A stretch of DNA of 64,000 nucleotides from Flavobacteriales bacterium (lineage in GTDB: Bacteria; Bacteroidota; Bacteroidia; UBA10329): NCBI GenBank assembly GCA_021739695.1, contig JAIPBM010000025.1, positions 1 through 64,000 on the forward strand. Direction: 5' to 3'. The notes under the pieces were generated by a model. It made no database searches. It was not told the DNA's origin and was given only the letters and a program-made list of their open reading frames with translations. This document shows positions 44,949 through 53,544 of the stretch, piece by piece (within the stretch, counting starts at the first letter, position 1; every line of letters starts with the position of its first letter). The position numbers and the translations under genes were made by a program.

Positions 44949-45659
44949 TCAAGCTTGCTTTTTGGCACCAAAAACCTTGCGTAGCAATTCTGAAACACGT
45001 GCAATGGGATGTTCTCGGATCTTACGTTCTTCATCAGCAATAAGCGTGAAGAGCCCGTCAACCGTTTTGTGGGTAACGTACGACTCGAGATCTGGATTGA
45101 CCTTTTGCACAAAAGGAACCGAATTGTAGGCATCAGCCAAGGGTTTCCAATGCTTGGTCACTTCTTCTCTGCCAATGCTTTGCTTGACGATCGGAGCGAA
45201 AGCGGTTAAAAGATCAGGCTCTGTTTTCAGCCTCAAATAATCTGTTGCTGCCGTTTTTCCTCCGAAAAGTATATCCCACACATCTTGGAATCTTATTTGG
45301 CGAATGGCGCTGACCAAAATAGGTTTTGCCTGTTTGGCAGCATCTTCCGCAGCACGATTCAAACTCAGTTCAAAGCGATCTACCAGCGGTTTCATTCCAA
45401 CTTTTAAGGCTGCTGTGCGCACCTTTACAAGTTCTGGCGGAAACAGGATCTTAATAGCTGCATTCTTGAAAAAACCATCTTCGGCTGCAGCTTTTTGAGC
45501 GGAATTATCGGCTCCTACAAGCAATGCTTCCACCAATGCTTCGGTGGTTTCCTTTACCGTAAGACCGCCTGAATTTCCAGTTGTGCCTCCATCCCGCAAA
45601 ACGGAACAAGCACTTACTGTAATCGCAACGAACAATAAGATGACCGAGGCCTTTTTCAT
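44949..45659 (-). CDS. DUF4197 lipoprotein
   Basis: 236 residues with lipobox ITVSAC (Cys about residue 18). The body matches DUF4197: KETTEALVEALLVGADNSA, IKILFPPELVKVRTAALKVGMKPLVDRFELSLNRAAEDAAKQAKPI, and a C-terminal YVTHKTVDGLFTLIADEERKIREHP. It is an all-helical envelope protein of unknown function. Its start overlaps the stop of the MBL hydrolase gene by 4 bases, so the two form an operon. Confidence 0.85.
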   Translation of the reverse strand: MKKASVILLFVAITVSACSVLRDGGTTGNSGGLTVKETTEALVEALLVGADNSAQKAAAEDGFFKNAAIKILFPPELVKVRTAALKVGMKPLVDRFELSLNRAAEDAAKQAKPILVSAIRQIRFQDVWDILFGGKTAATDYLRLKTEPDLLTAFAPIVKQSIGREEVTKHWKPLADAYNSVPFVQKVNPDLESYVTHKTVDGLFTLIADEERKIREHPIARVSELLRKVFGAKKQA

Positions 45660-46429
45660 GCCTCGATGATCAATCCATCATAGGCCAACCTGATGTTTGA
45701 CGGGAGTTCCTTCTCAACTTCTTCGTGTTTTCCCAACAGATGACTGATGTGTGTGAAATAACCACGCTCAGGCTGTAGTTTCTCCATTATTTCCAAAGCC
45801 TGTTCCAGGTTGAGGTGAGAATGATGGTCCTTCCTCCGCAGCGCATTCAGCACAACGACTTTCGAACCTTCGATCTTCTTCAATTCGCTATCTGCAATGA
45901 ATTTGGCATCGGTGATGTAGGTCAGATCGCCAAATCGAAAACCCAACACGGGCATGCCTCCATGCTTTACGTTAATGGGAATGACCTTGGTTCCAAGCAC
46001 ATCAAAGGGCTCATCGCCAATAAGATTGAATTTGATGATGGGCGCACCCGGATACGGATTCTCCGCAAAGGCATAGTGATAGATACGATGTAAAGACTCC
46101 TCCACTCCAACCGAACCGAACAAGGGCATGTTCTTATGTTGCAGGAAATTAATGGCGCGAATATCATCCAGGCCAGAAATATGATCCATGTGTTCGTGAG
46201 TATACAGCACAGCATCCGCATCCACGTTACCGGAACGGAGCATCTGTTGTCTGAAATCGGGCCCCGTATCGATGACAATTTTCAGGTCATTTATCGAAAC
46301 GATGACGGACGAGCGTAACCTCGCATCGCGTGGGTCGTCTGAAGTACAGACGGGACAATTGCATCCCAGCACTGGAACTCCTTGGGAAGTTCCCGTACCT
46401 AAAAACTCAAGACGCAGCGATTGATTCAT
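45656..46429 (-). CDS. MBL-fold metallo-hydrolase (PhnP-like)
   Basis: 257 residues. The N-terminal GTGTSQGVPVLGCNCPVC is typical of PhnP/RNase Z-like phosphodiesterases. The metal-binding motif THEHMDH (about residues 79-85), a following Asp/His set (DAKF, HSHLNL, HISHLLGKH) and the CxCxxC zinc knuckle are visible. PhnP-type enzymes cleave cyclic phosphodiesters; the substrate here is not defined. It is the first gene of an operon with the DUF4197 gene. Confidence 0.85.
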   Translation of the reverse strand: MNQSLRLEFLGTGTSQGVPVLGCNCPVCTSDDPRDARLRSSVIVSINDLKIVIDTGPDFRQQMLRSGNVDADAVLYTHEHMDHISGLDDIRAINFLQHKNMPLFGSVGVEESLHRIYHYAFAENPYPGAPIIKFNLIGDEPFDVLGTKVIPINVKHGGMPVLGFRFGDLTYITDAKFIADSELKKIEGSKVVVLNALRRKDHHSHLNLEQALEIMEKLQPERGYFTHISHLLGKHEEVEKELPSNIRLAYDGLIIEA

Positions 46430-46437
46430 GTAGTGTT

Positions 46438-46502
46438 CAAATATAGGTGGAAGCTCAATAGTTACGGTTGCAATGTTGAATTCGATTCAATGTCTATTTT
46501 TG
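46438..46502. promoter_or_regulatory. Closely spaced divergent promoter boxes
   Basis: TATATTTG (46438-46445, minus) lies 8 nt before the MBL hydrolase ATG. TATTTTTG (46495-46502, plus) lies 5 nt before the adenylate cyclase ATG at 46508 and is preceded by TTG at 46476-46478 (16-bp spacer). Both are exact TAnnTTTG matches. If active, both transcripts would have almost no leader. Confidence 0.45.
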
Positions 46503-46507
46503 AAGCA

Positions 46508-49500
46508 ATGCGATTGCTCCGTCTTTCATACCTGAGTCTAGTGATGTTGATGTCCGCTTTTTGCTACGGGCAAGAAGGACATCCGTTCATGACAGATATT
46601 GAACTTGGGCGCCAATACAGCGATCTACGCATTGGAAGTATTGCCCAAGAAAGCGAAGAATCGATGTTCTTTTCCACTTCGCGTGGATTGCTGAAGTACG
46701 ATGGTTCTACTTGGATAAGGATCAACACGCCATCTCCCGTCATTAAGGTTTACAACCACAGCGTTTCGGATAGGATCTTTGTGGCGCTGAAACACGGAGC
46801 CATGGAGGTGGTACTTTCAGACTCTGGGGTATATATGGTGACCCCTATTGCGGGCATCAGTACCGATCAACCGATAAGTCACATTCTTGGTACCGATAAC
46901 GAGGTCTTTTTCATTGGCGAAAGCGAAATCCATCGCTACAATCCACTTACAAATGAAGCTGCCGAACGCTTTCCATTCGCTGAAAAGCTGATAAGTGGCG
47001 CGTTTTTGAATGAGCAGCAACTGTTCGTTCTGTTCTATCAGGAAGGCCTTTTCCAGTGGGATGAAAAAGCCTTGAAAGCCATCGGAAATCATGTTCAATT
47101 GGCCGAGAATCAGCTGTTGTTCTCGTTTGAAACGGCCAACGGAACCTTCCTTGGTTTTGACAGCGACCGTGTGTATCGTTTTGCTGACGGGAAATTCCAT
47201 GTATCGAGCGAAGAACTGAAGAAGTTCCTTTCTGATAATATCCTATCAGACGGAACGAACATCAACGATTCGCTGATGGCCTTCTCTACCCTTGCAGGAG
47301 GTGCGGTAGTGGTCAATATCAAGACCCAGCAGATCAAGTACCGCTTCGATTATTCAACGGGCTGTAAAGACAACGAAATATTCTGCCTTGGAAAAGACCG
47401 CGATGATGGGCTTTGGCTGGCGTACGAAGCAGGGCTTAGTCGCGTGGATATTTCTCAGCCTGTGAAAAATTTTAGCGGATATCCGGGGCTTGAAGGGAAC
47501 CTGATATCGAGCATTGTAGCCAATGGCGTGCTGCATATCGGAACTGGAAATGGCGTGTACGTGCTGAAAAAGGCCAGCAACAAGGCCGAGATGGAACGTG
47601 TGATGGATGACATGCTCCGCAAGAAGCAAGAAGCCAAAGAGGTTCAGAATTCAAACTTCATCCCACCAGAATCGAAGCCAAGCAGTACTGAAACACGCGA
47701 ATCTGCCGACCTCATTCAACGCTTCAAGGAAAACCCTGCCGAAGTGAAGGAAGAACTGAGCAGAAAGGAAATCCGAGACCTGAAAAAGGAGCTTCGAAGG
47801 CAGCGGAAAAATGGTCAGCAGAATAACGTTTCTGATGATCTTCCCGAAGATCCGCCTGTTGAAGAGGAACCTAAAGGAACCACGCAGGAAACAAGCGGTC
47901 CGGACCCTATGAAAGGGCTTATACCTAACCCTAGCTCTGGACCAGCAGGCAGCGGCATGACAGCGCCCCCAGGAAGTGGTAATCAGCAGCAGAATCGGCC
48001 AGCTGTACTCAACCAAAGCTCCGCTGCAAAACCAGCCACCGACCAAAAGGCGGGCAAAATGCTCGATTCTTACCTCTATAGGAAAGTGAAAGGAATTGAC
48101 ATTAAATGTCGCCAGCTCATTAGCCTTGGCAATCAGGTTTTTGCCGCTACCAACAATGGGCTTTACGCCATCACGGGCGAGAATTCCAAGAACCTTACGC
48201 CTGGAATGTACATCAACTATGCAACTGTTTCTTCTGATGGGAAAAAGTTGCTGTTGGCATCGCTTACCGGGGTGTTTGAACTGGCGCAGGACCGCGCTGG
48301 CAATTGGGTATCCAAGGCTTTGAATGATTCTGTTCAGTTTGCGGCTTACAACCTAAGCCAAGATGCCGAAGGCGATGTGTGGGCAGGAACAGACAATGGT
48401 GCCTACCGTTATTCGAAGGATCAGACACGGTTCTATCCGCTTCCCGAAATAGTGAACGAGCGGGTGCTTGTGGCCAATGTTTATGGCAAGATCCATTTCC
48501 TGCTGCCCTCTTCCCTCTTTCTGTATATCCCGTCTTCAGATAAGATCATCCCTGCTACGTTGCCGGAAGTGCCAACCAGCGACAGGTTGGAGTTCATTCT
48601 TGGAAATGATGGCCTGATCTGGATACAATCTACCAACGGATGGCACGTACTGAACGGGGAACAGTACGAACCGATGTTGCCCTATTTGGAACTTTTTGAA
48701 GATATCCGTCATCTAAGTACGGACGACAAAGGGAATATCTACCTGATAGAGAAAGGGACTGCCGTTTATTCGGTGATGAAATCGCTTACATCGGAGAAAC
48801 GGAAATTCAACATCTACTTCAGGCAGGTGGTAGATGCCAATGGCCAATCGTTCTCGCTGCAAGAGATGAAGATCAAGACAGATGGAGACGCCCTCATCTT
48901 CAATGTTTCTGCGCCATTTTACCTCAAAAGCCAAGGAACGGAATATCAGTATCGCATAGAAGGTGTGAGAGATAATTGGAGCAGGTGGTCCTCCAAAACA
49001 GAGATTGAACCCGGAATCATTCCATCGGGCGATTATGTCTTGCAGGTACGTGCACGCAATATTCTGGGAGAAGTGAGCGATATTAAGACCCTCGAGTTCA
49101 GCGTGCCGCAGCGTTTATTTCTACGATGGTACTTCTTACTCCTTTACGTGATTCTCCTTTCGTTGATCATTCTCGGCATCATCAAAGTGCGCGAACGAAG
49201 CCTGAAGGAAACGCAGCGAATTTTGGAAGAGAAGGTTGCTCTGCGTACCGCTGAACTTGAAAGTGAGAAAGTGAAGACAGAGGAACTGTTGCTGAACATT
49301 CTTCCGAAAGACACGGCCAACGAACTGCAACTGAACGGCAAGGCAACAGCACGGCATTACAATCAGGTTTCGGTACTTTTTACCGACTTCAAAGGCTTTA
49401 CGCAGTTTGCCGAAAACACGAAACCGGAAGACCTCGTCAATGAGCTACATCGCTACTTTGTGCGTTTTGACGAGATCATTGGCAAATATTATCTGGAAAA

Positions 49501-49972
49501 GATAAAGACCATTGGCGATGCTTATATGTGTGCTGGAGGTGTGCCTATCAGAAACAACAGCAACCCGATATCCATCACCTTGGCAGCACTGGAGATCCGC
49601 GATTTCATGCTGCAGGTGGCAGAAGAGAAACGGAAAAGCAATGAAGCCATTCTTGAAATCAGAATAGGCATGCACACAGGACCATTGACCGCTGGTGTGG
49701 TAGGTCTGAAGAAGTTCGCCTACGATATTTGGGGAGATACCGTGAACACTGCCAGCCGCATGGAATCCGCTTCAGAACCGGGACGCATCAACGTTTCGGG
49801 AACTACCTACGAGATGATCAAGAAGTACTTTGAATGCGAATTCAGAGGAAAACAGGAAGTGAAAGGAAAAGGACTGGTGGAAATGTACTTCGTCAATAGC
49901 ATCAAAGCAGAGTTTTCGGAGAATGGCGATGGCCGCACGCCTAACAGCCGTTTGTGGGAATTGATCAGCTGA
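46508..49972 (+). CDS. Receptor-like class III adenylate cyclase with propeller sensor
   Basis: 1154 residues from ATG 46508, which begins the signal peptide (MRLLRLSYLSLVMLMSAFCYGQ). The extracytoplasmic part is a two-component-regulator-type beta propeller (IAQESEESMFFSTSRGLLKYDG, GDVWAGTDNGAYRY), interrupted by about 150 charged/Pro/Gln/Gly-rich low-complexity residues (about 360-510), and then a Y_Y_Y-like domain. One membrane helix (FLLLYVILLSLIILGII) leads to a coiled coil and a class III cyclase. Metal Asp residues (LFTDFKGF, GDAYMCAGG), the adenine-specifying Lys (KIKTIGDAY) and Asp (YDIWGDTVNTASRM) indicate cAMP production. It senses an unknown periplasmic signal. Confidence 0.88.
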   Translation: MRLLRLSYLSLVMLMSAFCYGQEGHPFMTDIELGRQYSDLRIGSIAQESEESMFFSTSRGLLKYDGSTWIRINTPSPVIKVYNHSVSDRIFVALKHGAMEVVLSDSGVYMVTPIAGISTDQPISHILGTDNEVFFIGESEIHRYNPLTNEAAERFPFAEKLISGAFLNEQQLFVLFYQEGLFQWDEKALKAIGNHVQLAENQLLFSFETANGTFLGFDSDRVYRFADGKFHVSSEELKKFLSDNILSDGTNINDSLMAFSTLAGGAVVVNIKTQQIKYRFDYSTGCKDNEIFCLGKDRDDGLWLAYEAGLSRVDISQPVKNFSGYPGLEGNLISSIVANGVLHIGTGNGVYVLKKASNKAEMERVMDDMLRKKQEAKEVQNSNFIPPESKPSSTETRESADLIQRFKENPAEVKEELSRKEIRDLKKELRRQRKNGQQNNVSDDLPEDPPVEEEPKGTTQETSGPDPMKGLIPNPSSGPAGSGMTAPPGSGNQQQNRPAVLNQSSAAKPATDQKAGKMLDSYLYRKVKGIDIKCRQLISLGNQVFAATNNGLYAITGENSKNLTPGMYINYATVSSDGKKLLLASLTGVFELAQDRAGNWVSKALNDSVQFAAYNLSQDAEGDVWAGTDNGAYRYSKDQTRFYPLPEIVNERVLVANVYGKIHFLLPSSLFLYIPSSDKIIPATLPEVPTSDRLEFILGNDGLIWIQSTNGWHVLNGEQYEPMLPYLELFEDIRHLSTDDKGNIYLIEKGTAVYSVMKSLTSEKRKFNIYFRQVVDANGQSFSLQEMKIKTDGDALIFNVSAPFYLKSQGTEYQYRIEGVRDNWSRWSSKTEIEPGIIPSGDYVLQVRARNILGEVSDIKTLEFSVPQRLFLRWYFLLLYVILLSLIILGIIKVRERSLKETQRILEEKVALRTAELESEKVKTEELLLNILPKDTANELQLNGKATARHYNQVSVLFTDFKGFTQFAENTKPEDLVNELHRYFVRFDEIIGKYYLEKIKTIGDAYMCAGGVPIRNNSNPISITLAALEIRDFMLQVAEEKRKSNEAILEIRIGMHTGPLTAGVVGLKKFAYDIWGDTVNTASRMESASEPGRINVSGTTYEMIKKYFECEFRGKQEVKGKGLVEMYFVNSIKAEFSENGDGRTPNSRLWELIS

Positions 49973-50071
49973 TCAAGCTGCGCGGATCACATCCGACATG
50001 CCTGTCCTGAGCCTGTCGAAGGGCTCAGTGCAAGGCCTGCGGAAGATCTGTACTAACCCAACAAGGAAATT
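49973..50071. repeat. Intergenic dispersed repeat (CCTGAGCCTGTCGAAGG family)
   Basis: ACATGCCTGTCCTGAGCC continuing into TGTCGAAGGGCTCAG at about 49995-50030 forms an inverted CTGAGCC/GGCTCAG structure. Close copies lie at 53158-53235 and 54540-54612, and the core is also inside hsdS (61458-61479). It separates the adenylate cyclase gene and the Cys-rich lipoprotein gene. Confidence 0.7.
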
Positions 50072-51139
50072 CTATTGAAAATGAACCGCTGTACATTGAC
50101 CAGCATAAATTGTCACCGTACGTGAGACACTATAGGGCGAAGGGGTAATTCCATCCAGACCTGTTAGAAAATAAATGATGCCGTTGATCTGGTATGTGCC
50201 GGGATATAATTCTCCAGTGAAACAATAGGTAGAATTGCATGCTGGTTCAGATGTGTAATGACCTCCATATATAGTGCCTGTCAGACCCATTACCGACATA
50301 TTCATAGCATTGTAGCCATTAGGAAATCCGTATTCTGACACACTTGTCCACGCCACAAACTTTCCTTTAACAGCTGCGTTACAGTTGCTTTCGCAAGCCG
50401 ATAAGGTGGAATAACTTGCCCCAGAACTAACATAAACGCAACTGCCACCCGAGCAGGTATAACCAGCACTGCCTCCGCCTGAACATGCGCTTTGACACTG
50501 CGATAAGCTGGAATAGGTGGCCCCACTGCTTACATATGTACAATTTCCGCCCGAACATACATAGCCTGATCCGCCTTGGCCATTGGACCCTAGCACTACC
50601 GTGGCAGACGAACATGCCGCATCAGCCGCTTCGCAAGTGGAGTAACACAGGCCAGTCTCTGAACAGTGATACGGATAATCTACAGGACAACAGGCCGTGG
50701 TTGAAACAGGGACATACCCTTGCTGGCTACAAGTTCCTCCACCCGACCATACATCATACGAACAAGAGCTTGCACAGCTGTTGTAGCAATCGGAATAGCT
50801 AAGGTAATCTGCATTGGACGATACGGAAACGCAGGAGCCCGATACACATGTATAGCCAGATCCTCCGCAGCTATTGTAGCAATCGGAATAGGTAAGGTAA
50901 TCTGCATTGGACGATACGGAAACGCATGAGCCCGATACACAGGAATAGCCCGGTCCTGCGGCTGTTTCGTATTGACAGGCATCGCCATAGTATCCGTCAA
51001 AACATTCGCATTCGCCATTACGACAAGTTCCATTACCGCAGTCCATATCAAGACAACGGAAACATGATGACATCAGAAACATGGAAAGAAACACAAGGAC
51101 GTGCGAAGTAGCTCTTCGAAAGGAGGTGGTTGGTAGCAT
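50072..51139 (-). CDS. Cys-rich repeat lipoprotein with EGF-like motif
   Basis: 355 residues; lipobox FLMSSC. An EGF-like stretch (CGNGTCRNGECECFDGYYGDAC) is followed by four Cys-containing repeats with the pattern GYxCxxGxCxxVSSxAxYxxxxxCxxxC, interrupted by another Cys-rich segment (about 120-185). The first two repeats are nearly identical at the DNA level (93-bp period). The C-terminal 90 residues form a beta-sandwich-like domain. It is probably a disulfide-rich surface protein; its function is unknown. Confidence 0.72.
   Translation of the reverse strand: MLPTTSFRRATSHVLVFLSMFLMSSCFRCLDMDCGNGTCRNGECECFDGYYGDACQYETAAGPGYSCVSGSCVSVSSNADYLTYSDCYNSCGGSGYTCVSGSCVSVSSNADYLSYSDCYNSCASSCSYDVWSGGGTCSQQGYVPVSTTACCPVDYPYHCSETGLCYSTCEAADAACSSATVVLGSNGQGGSGYVCSGGNCTYVSSGATYSSLSQCQSACSGGGSAGYTCSGGSCVYVSSGASYSTLSACESNCNAAVKGKFVAWTSVSEYGFPNGYNAMNMSVMGLTGTIYGGHYTSEPACNSTYCFTGELYPGTYQINGIIYFLTGLDGITPSPYSVSRTVTIYAGQCTAVHFQ
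50781..50946. repeat. 93-bp in-gene tandem duplication
   Basis: TTGTAGCAATCGGAATAG starts at 50781 and again at 50874 (93 bp, 31 codons). The 70 or so bases after each are almost identical. The in-frame duplication adds one Cys-rich repeat to the lipoprotein at 50072-51139 and appears recent. Confidence 0.8.
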
Positions 51140-51296
51140 GGGGGTGGCGATGGGAACAACTTGGATGCAGAACGTTCAGCATGCAGTTGAGTGCAGGAAA
51201 AGTATGCAAATTCCGTACAATTTTCAGATAATATTCACTGAACCCTAAGAGGAAACTGCAGCGCCATGTTTTGGAAAATATACGATGGTCGTGAGC

Positions 51297-51581
51297 TTAA
51301 TTATACCCACTATCAAAAGCTTCTTCTTTGATGCTCCAACCTTTGGCCTTGGCATTGGCCATGGCTTTCTTTAGCTGTGCCTCTGTTTCTTGGAGGGTAC
51401 CATACATAGGAAGCAGATCGATAAAGTCGGTTACATAGCCTACGGCACTGTAGCGCACATTGCTTTCCAGTAGTTTTAGAAAGAACTGCTCATCATCGCT
51501 ATCATCGCGCCAGAACCAAAGCACCTTAAAGCCTTGGTTGGCCAAGCGGAACACATAGATCTTGCCGGGTATCACTTCCAT
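51297..51581 (-). CDS. Hypothetical 94-residue protein
   Basis: 94 residues, soluble, not recognised. It contains an N-terminal beta strand run (VIPGKIYVFRLANQGFKVLWFWRDD) and a C-terminal helix (TLQETEAQLKKAMANAKAKGWSI). A terminator-containing repeat module (51601-51690) lies directly upstream. Confidence 0.5.
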   Translation of the reverse strand: MEVIPGKIYVFRLANQGFKVLWFWRDDSDDEQFFLKLLESNVRYSAVGYVTDFIDLLPMYGTLQETEAQLKKAMANAKAKGWSIKEEAFDSGYN

Positions 51582-51600
51582 ACTTCAAATGTAGAAGATA

Positions 51601-51690
51601 GGAGTTAGGAGTTAGGCCTTCGGTTTTAGCTGTTTGCTGTACAAAAAGAAACCCCCACTCGTTTGCTATGCTAACGAGTGGGGGCAACTT
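51601..51690 (-). terminator. Repeat module 1 with terminator hairpin
   Basis: CCCCCACTCGTT (51652-51663) pairs perfectly with AACGAGTGGGGG (51673-51684). On the minus strand it is followed by TTTCTTTTT, a rho-independent terminator for the gene at 51729-52127. The flank GCTGTTTGCTGTACAAAAAG (plus sense) and a GGAGTTA heptad run next to it recur at 52245-52351 and 55680-55774. Confidence 0.8.
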
Positions 51691-51728
51691 AAATGTAGCG
51701 CTCAGTTATTGACTGCAGGTACTTGGTT

Positions 51729-52127
51729 TCAGAGTTTTTTAATCTGACCTTCTGATACCCACTTGGACTTGAAGAGGGTATTGTCGTACTTAATATGATA
51801 CTTATTCTCTCCTACTTCAATTACGGTTGCTGGTTCAGGCACCATTCCGTATTCCACTTCTACGCGGTCGCCAATCTGGTATTTACCTGTAGCAGCAGGT
51901 GAGGCAGGCTGCTCCAGCAATTTAATACGGTCTTTCTCCACCCATTCGTCCCAACCTTCGCCATAGTCGGCATAGCTTACAAAGTACTTGCCTCCCTCTA
52001 TTTTCTTGATGGAACCTGCATACCACGTACCACTGCTTTCAATTTCAATTTTCTCCCCTACCCGTTGGGCAGAAACAGAAATAGCAGTAATTATTAAAAG
52101 AAGAAGTGTCAATTGAAGTGTTCTCAT
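51729..52127 (-). CDS. Exported protein with two Tudor/Agenet-like domains
   Basis: 132 residues: signal peptide (LLLIITAISVSAQ), then two SH3-like barrels of the Tudor-knot/Agenet type. The first reads VGEKIEIESSGTWYAGSIKKIEGGKYFVSYADYGEGWDEWV; the second reads IGDRVEVEYGMVPEPATVIEVGENKYHIKYDNTLFKSKWV. In bacteria such modules are of unknown ligand, often on the cell surface. It is flanked by repeat modules on both sides. Confidence 0.68.
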   Translation of the reverse strand: MRTLQLTLLLLIITAISVSAQRVGEKIEIESSGTWYAGSIKKIEGGKYFVSYADYGEGWDEWVEKDRIKLLEQPASPAATGKYQIGDRVEVEYGMVPEPATVIEVGENKYHIKYDNTLFKSKWVSEGQIKKL

Positions 52128-52516
52128 TGCTTTTAGATAGATGGTTTAACAAAAATTAGTGCTACCCAAATATCAATATTGATGCCAGATGAAAGCACAC
52201 TTGAAAAGAAATTTAACATAGCAATCGGAAATAAATGAGCTGCTAGGTGCTAGGAGTTAGGAGTTAGGAGTTAGGAGTTAGGCATTAGCTTTTAGCTGTT
52301 TGCTGTACAAAAAGAAAACCCCTGCTCGCTAATTGTGATCACGAACAGGGGCAACTTCTAACTTGTCTTATCTCTTCTATAACGCTGGTGCTTTGCGTTT
52401 ATTGTAAGAGCACCACCTTCCCTTCCCTACGACAAGCTCATGTTCAATTACACATGATGGGTCATGGAATGTGTCTTTGATTACAGATAGAACGGGGGCT
52501 CATGTGCCAGTCTTGC
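52128..52516. repeat. Gene-free stretch with repeat module 2 and terminator
   Basis: The segment 52245-52351 contains tandem GGAGTTA heptads (52255-52285), the conserved GCTGTTTGCTGTACAAAAAG flank, and a hairpin CCCCTG/CAGGGG (52319-52324 and 52346-52351). On the minus strand the hairpin is followed by TTTTCTTTTT, a terminator for the gene at 52517-53017. The remaining bases show no gene. Confidence 0.75.
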
Positions 52517-53017
52517 TTACTTTATCCAACCGCGTTTACGGGCCATCACCAATCGTTTTTTGGCATCGTCCACGTTGGTCAAATGTCTGTTGGCTATGCG
52601 CAGCATATCATTAACCGTGCTAAGCAAGTAGCTCACAGCGTAGGGGTAATCTGCCACACGTTGGATGTGCCAAGTGGTCATGTTAGGCTCCATGCCTACG
52701 GGAGCCCGTAGCACCTTGAGCGAAGCCTTACAATAGCGTTCTTCATGGGCACGAAAACGCTTTAGTTTCTTGTCTATGAGGATGAGTTTATTTTTGGCAA
52801 GCCGTGTAGGTTTTAATATACCGTACCCATACCATTTTTGGCTGTCCTCGTCCAAGGTGGACAGGTACTTCTCTGTCCGCTTCACTTTATTCTTTGCCGA
52901 AGCATAACTCTTTTTGAAGGCAGCAAAGTTGATGCTGGCTTGTTCATGTCGTTGTAGCGCGGCTTCTAGGGCAGGAATCAGTTGGGGCCAAACGCGTGGG
53001 TAACCTGTAGTATCCAT
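52517..53017 (-). CDS. Hypothetical helical protein
   Basis: 166 residues from the ATG at 53017 (the longer frame begins with a TTG and lacks merit). It is very Lys/Arg/Ala-rich and helical (LIPALEAALQRHEQASINFAAFKKSYASAKNKVKRTEKYL, KNKLILIDKKLKRFRAHEE). It is not recognised. Within it LRAPVGMEPN is encoded by a small palindrome (CTACGGG/CCCGTAG, about 52697-52712), which may be another inserted repeat. Confidence 0.5.
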   Translation of the reverse strand: MDTTGYPRVWPQLIPALEAALQRHEQASINFAAFKKSYASAKNKVKRTEKYLSTLDEDSQKWYGYGILKPTRLAKNKLILIDKKLKRFRAHEERYCKASLKVLRAPVGMEPNMTTWHIQRVADYPYAVSYLLSTVNDMLRIANRHLTNVDDAKKRLVMARKRGWIK

Positions 53018-53059
53018 GGGGTTGGGGTTTGTATAGCTAAGATAAAAGGTTTTCAACAA

Positions 53060-53544
53060 ATTACCAACTCTACTTGAGGATGCAAGAACAGCGGTCTCTC
53101 TGCCGCAGGCGGAAACTTAGCGAAGCGGTCTCACCAGAGGTGAACTGATCGTGTTTCATTCCACAAGAGTCATCACATTCGACATGCCTGTCCTGAGCCT
53201 GTAGAAGGGCTCCGTGCATCATCACCAGCGGAAGACTTGGGCGCAATGTCATTAAGTTAAGCCGTTTGAGAGATTGCTTCGTTCCTCGCAATGACGCTCG
53301 GAGCATCGTCATTGCGAGGGAGGAACGACCGAAGCAATCTCTATTCAACATGGCTGATCTCTTAACTTAATGACATTGGATTCGCGCGGGCGTGGGGAGC
53401 TCCCTAAATCCCCCAAAGGGGGACCGAGGTGCGTTGAGGAAGGGATAAGGGGATAAGTGATAAGGGATAAGAGATAAGGGATAAGAGATAAGGGATAAGG
53501 GATAAGGGATAAGAGATAAGAGACGGGAGAAAATGGACGGGGGT
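53060..53544. repeat. Composite repeat island
   Basis: No gene in nearly 500 bp. In order: one and a half units of the 34-bp repeat found at 55972 (53083-53150); the CCTGAGCCTGTCGAAGG-type element with one change (53158-53235); a nested inverted repeat whose outer arms CAATGTCATTAAGTTAAG (53244-53261) and its complement (53361-53378) enclose inner arms 53268-53295 and 53308-53341; a CCCCCAAAGGGGG element (53390-53440, second copy 54425-54478); and a 9-bp tandem array GGGATAAGA (about 53443-53525). Confidence 0.8.

Noticed and set aside
52697-52712. Palindrome CTACGGG/CCCGTAG within the helical protein at 52517-53017 as another in-frame repeat insertion
   Set aside because: It is only one short copy in the window, and no related intergenic copy was found. 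It is too weak to list with the hsd insertions.
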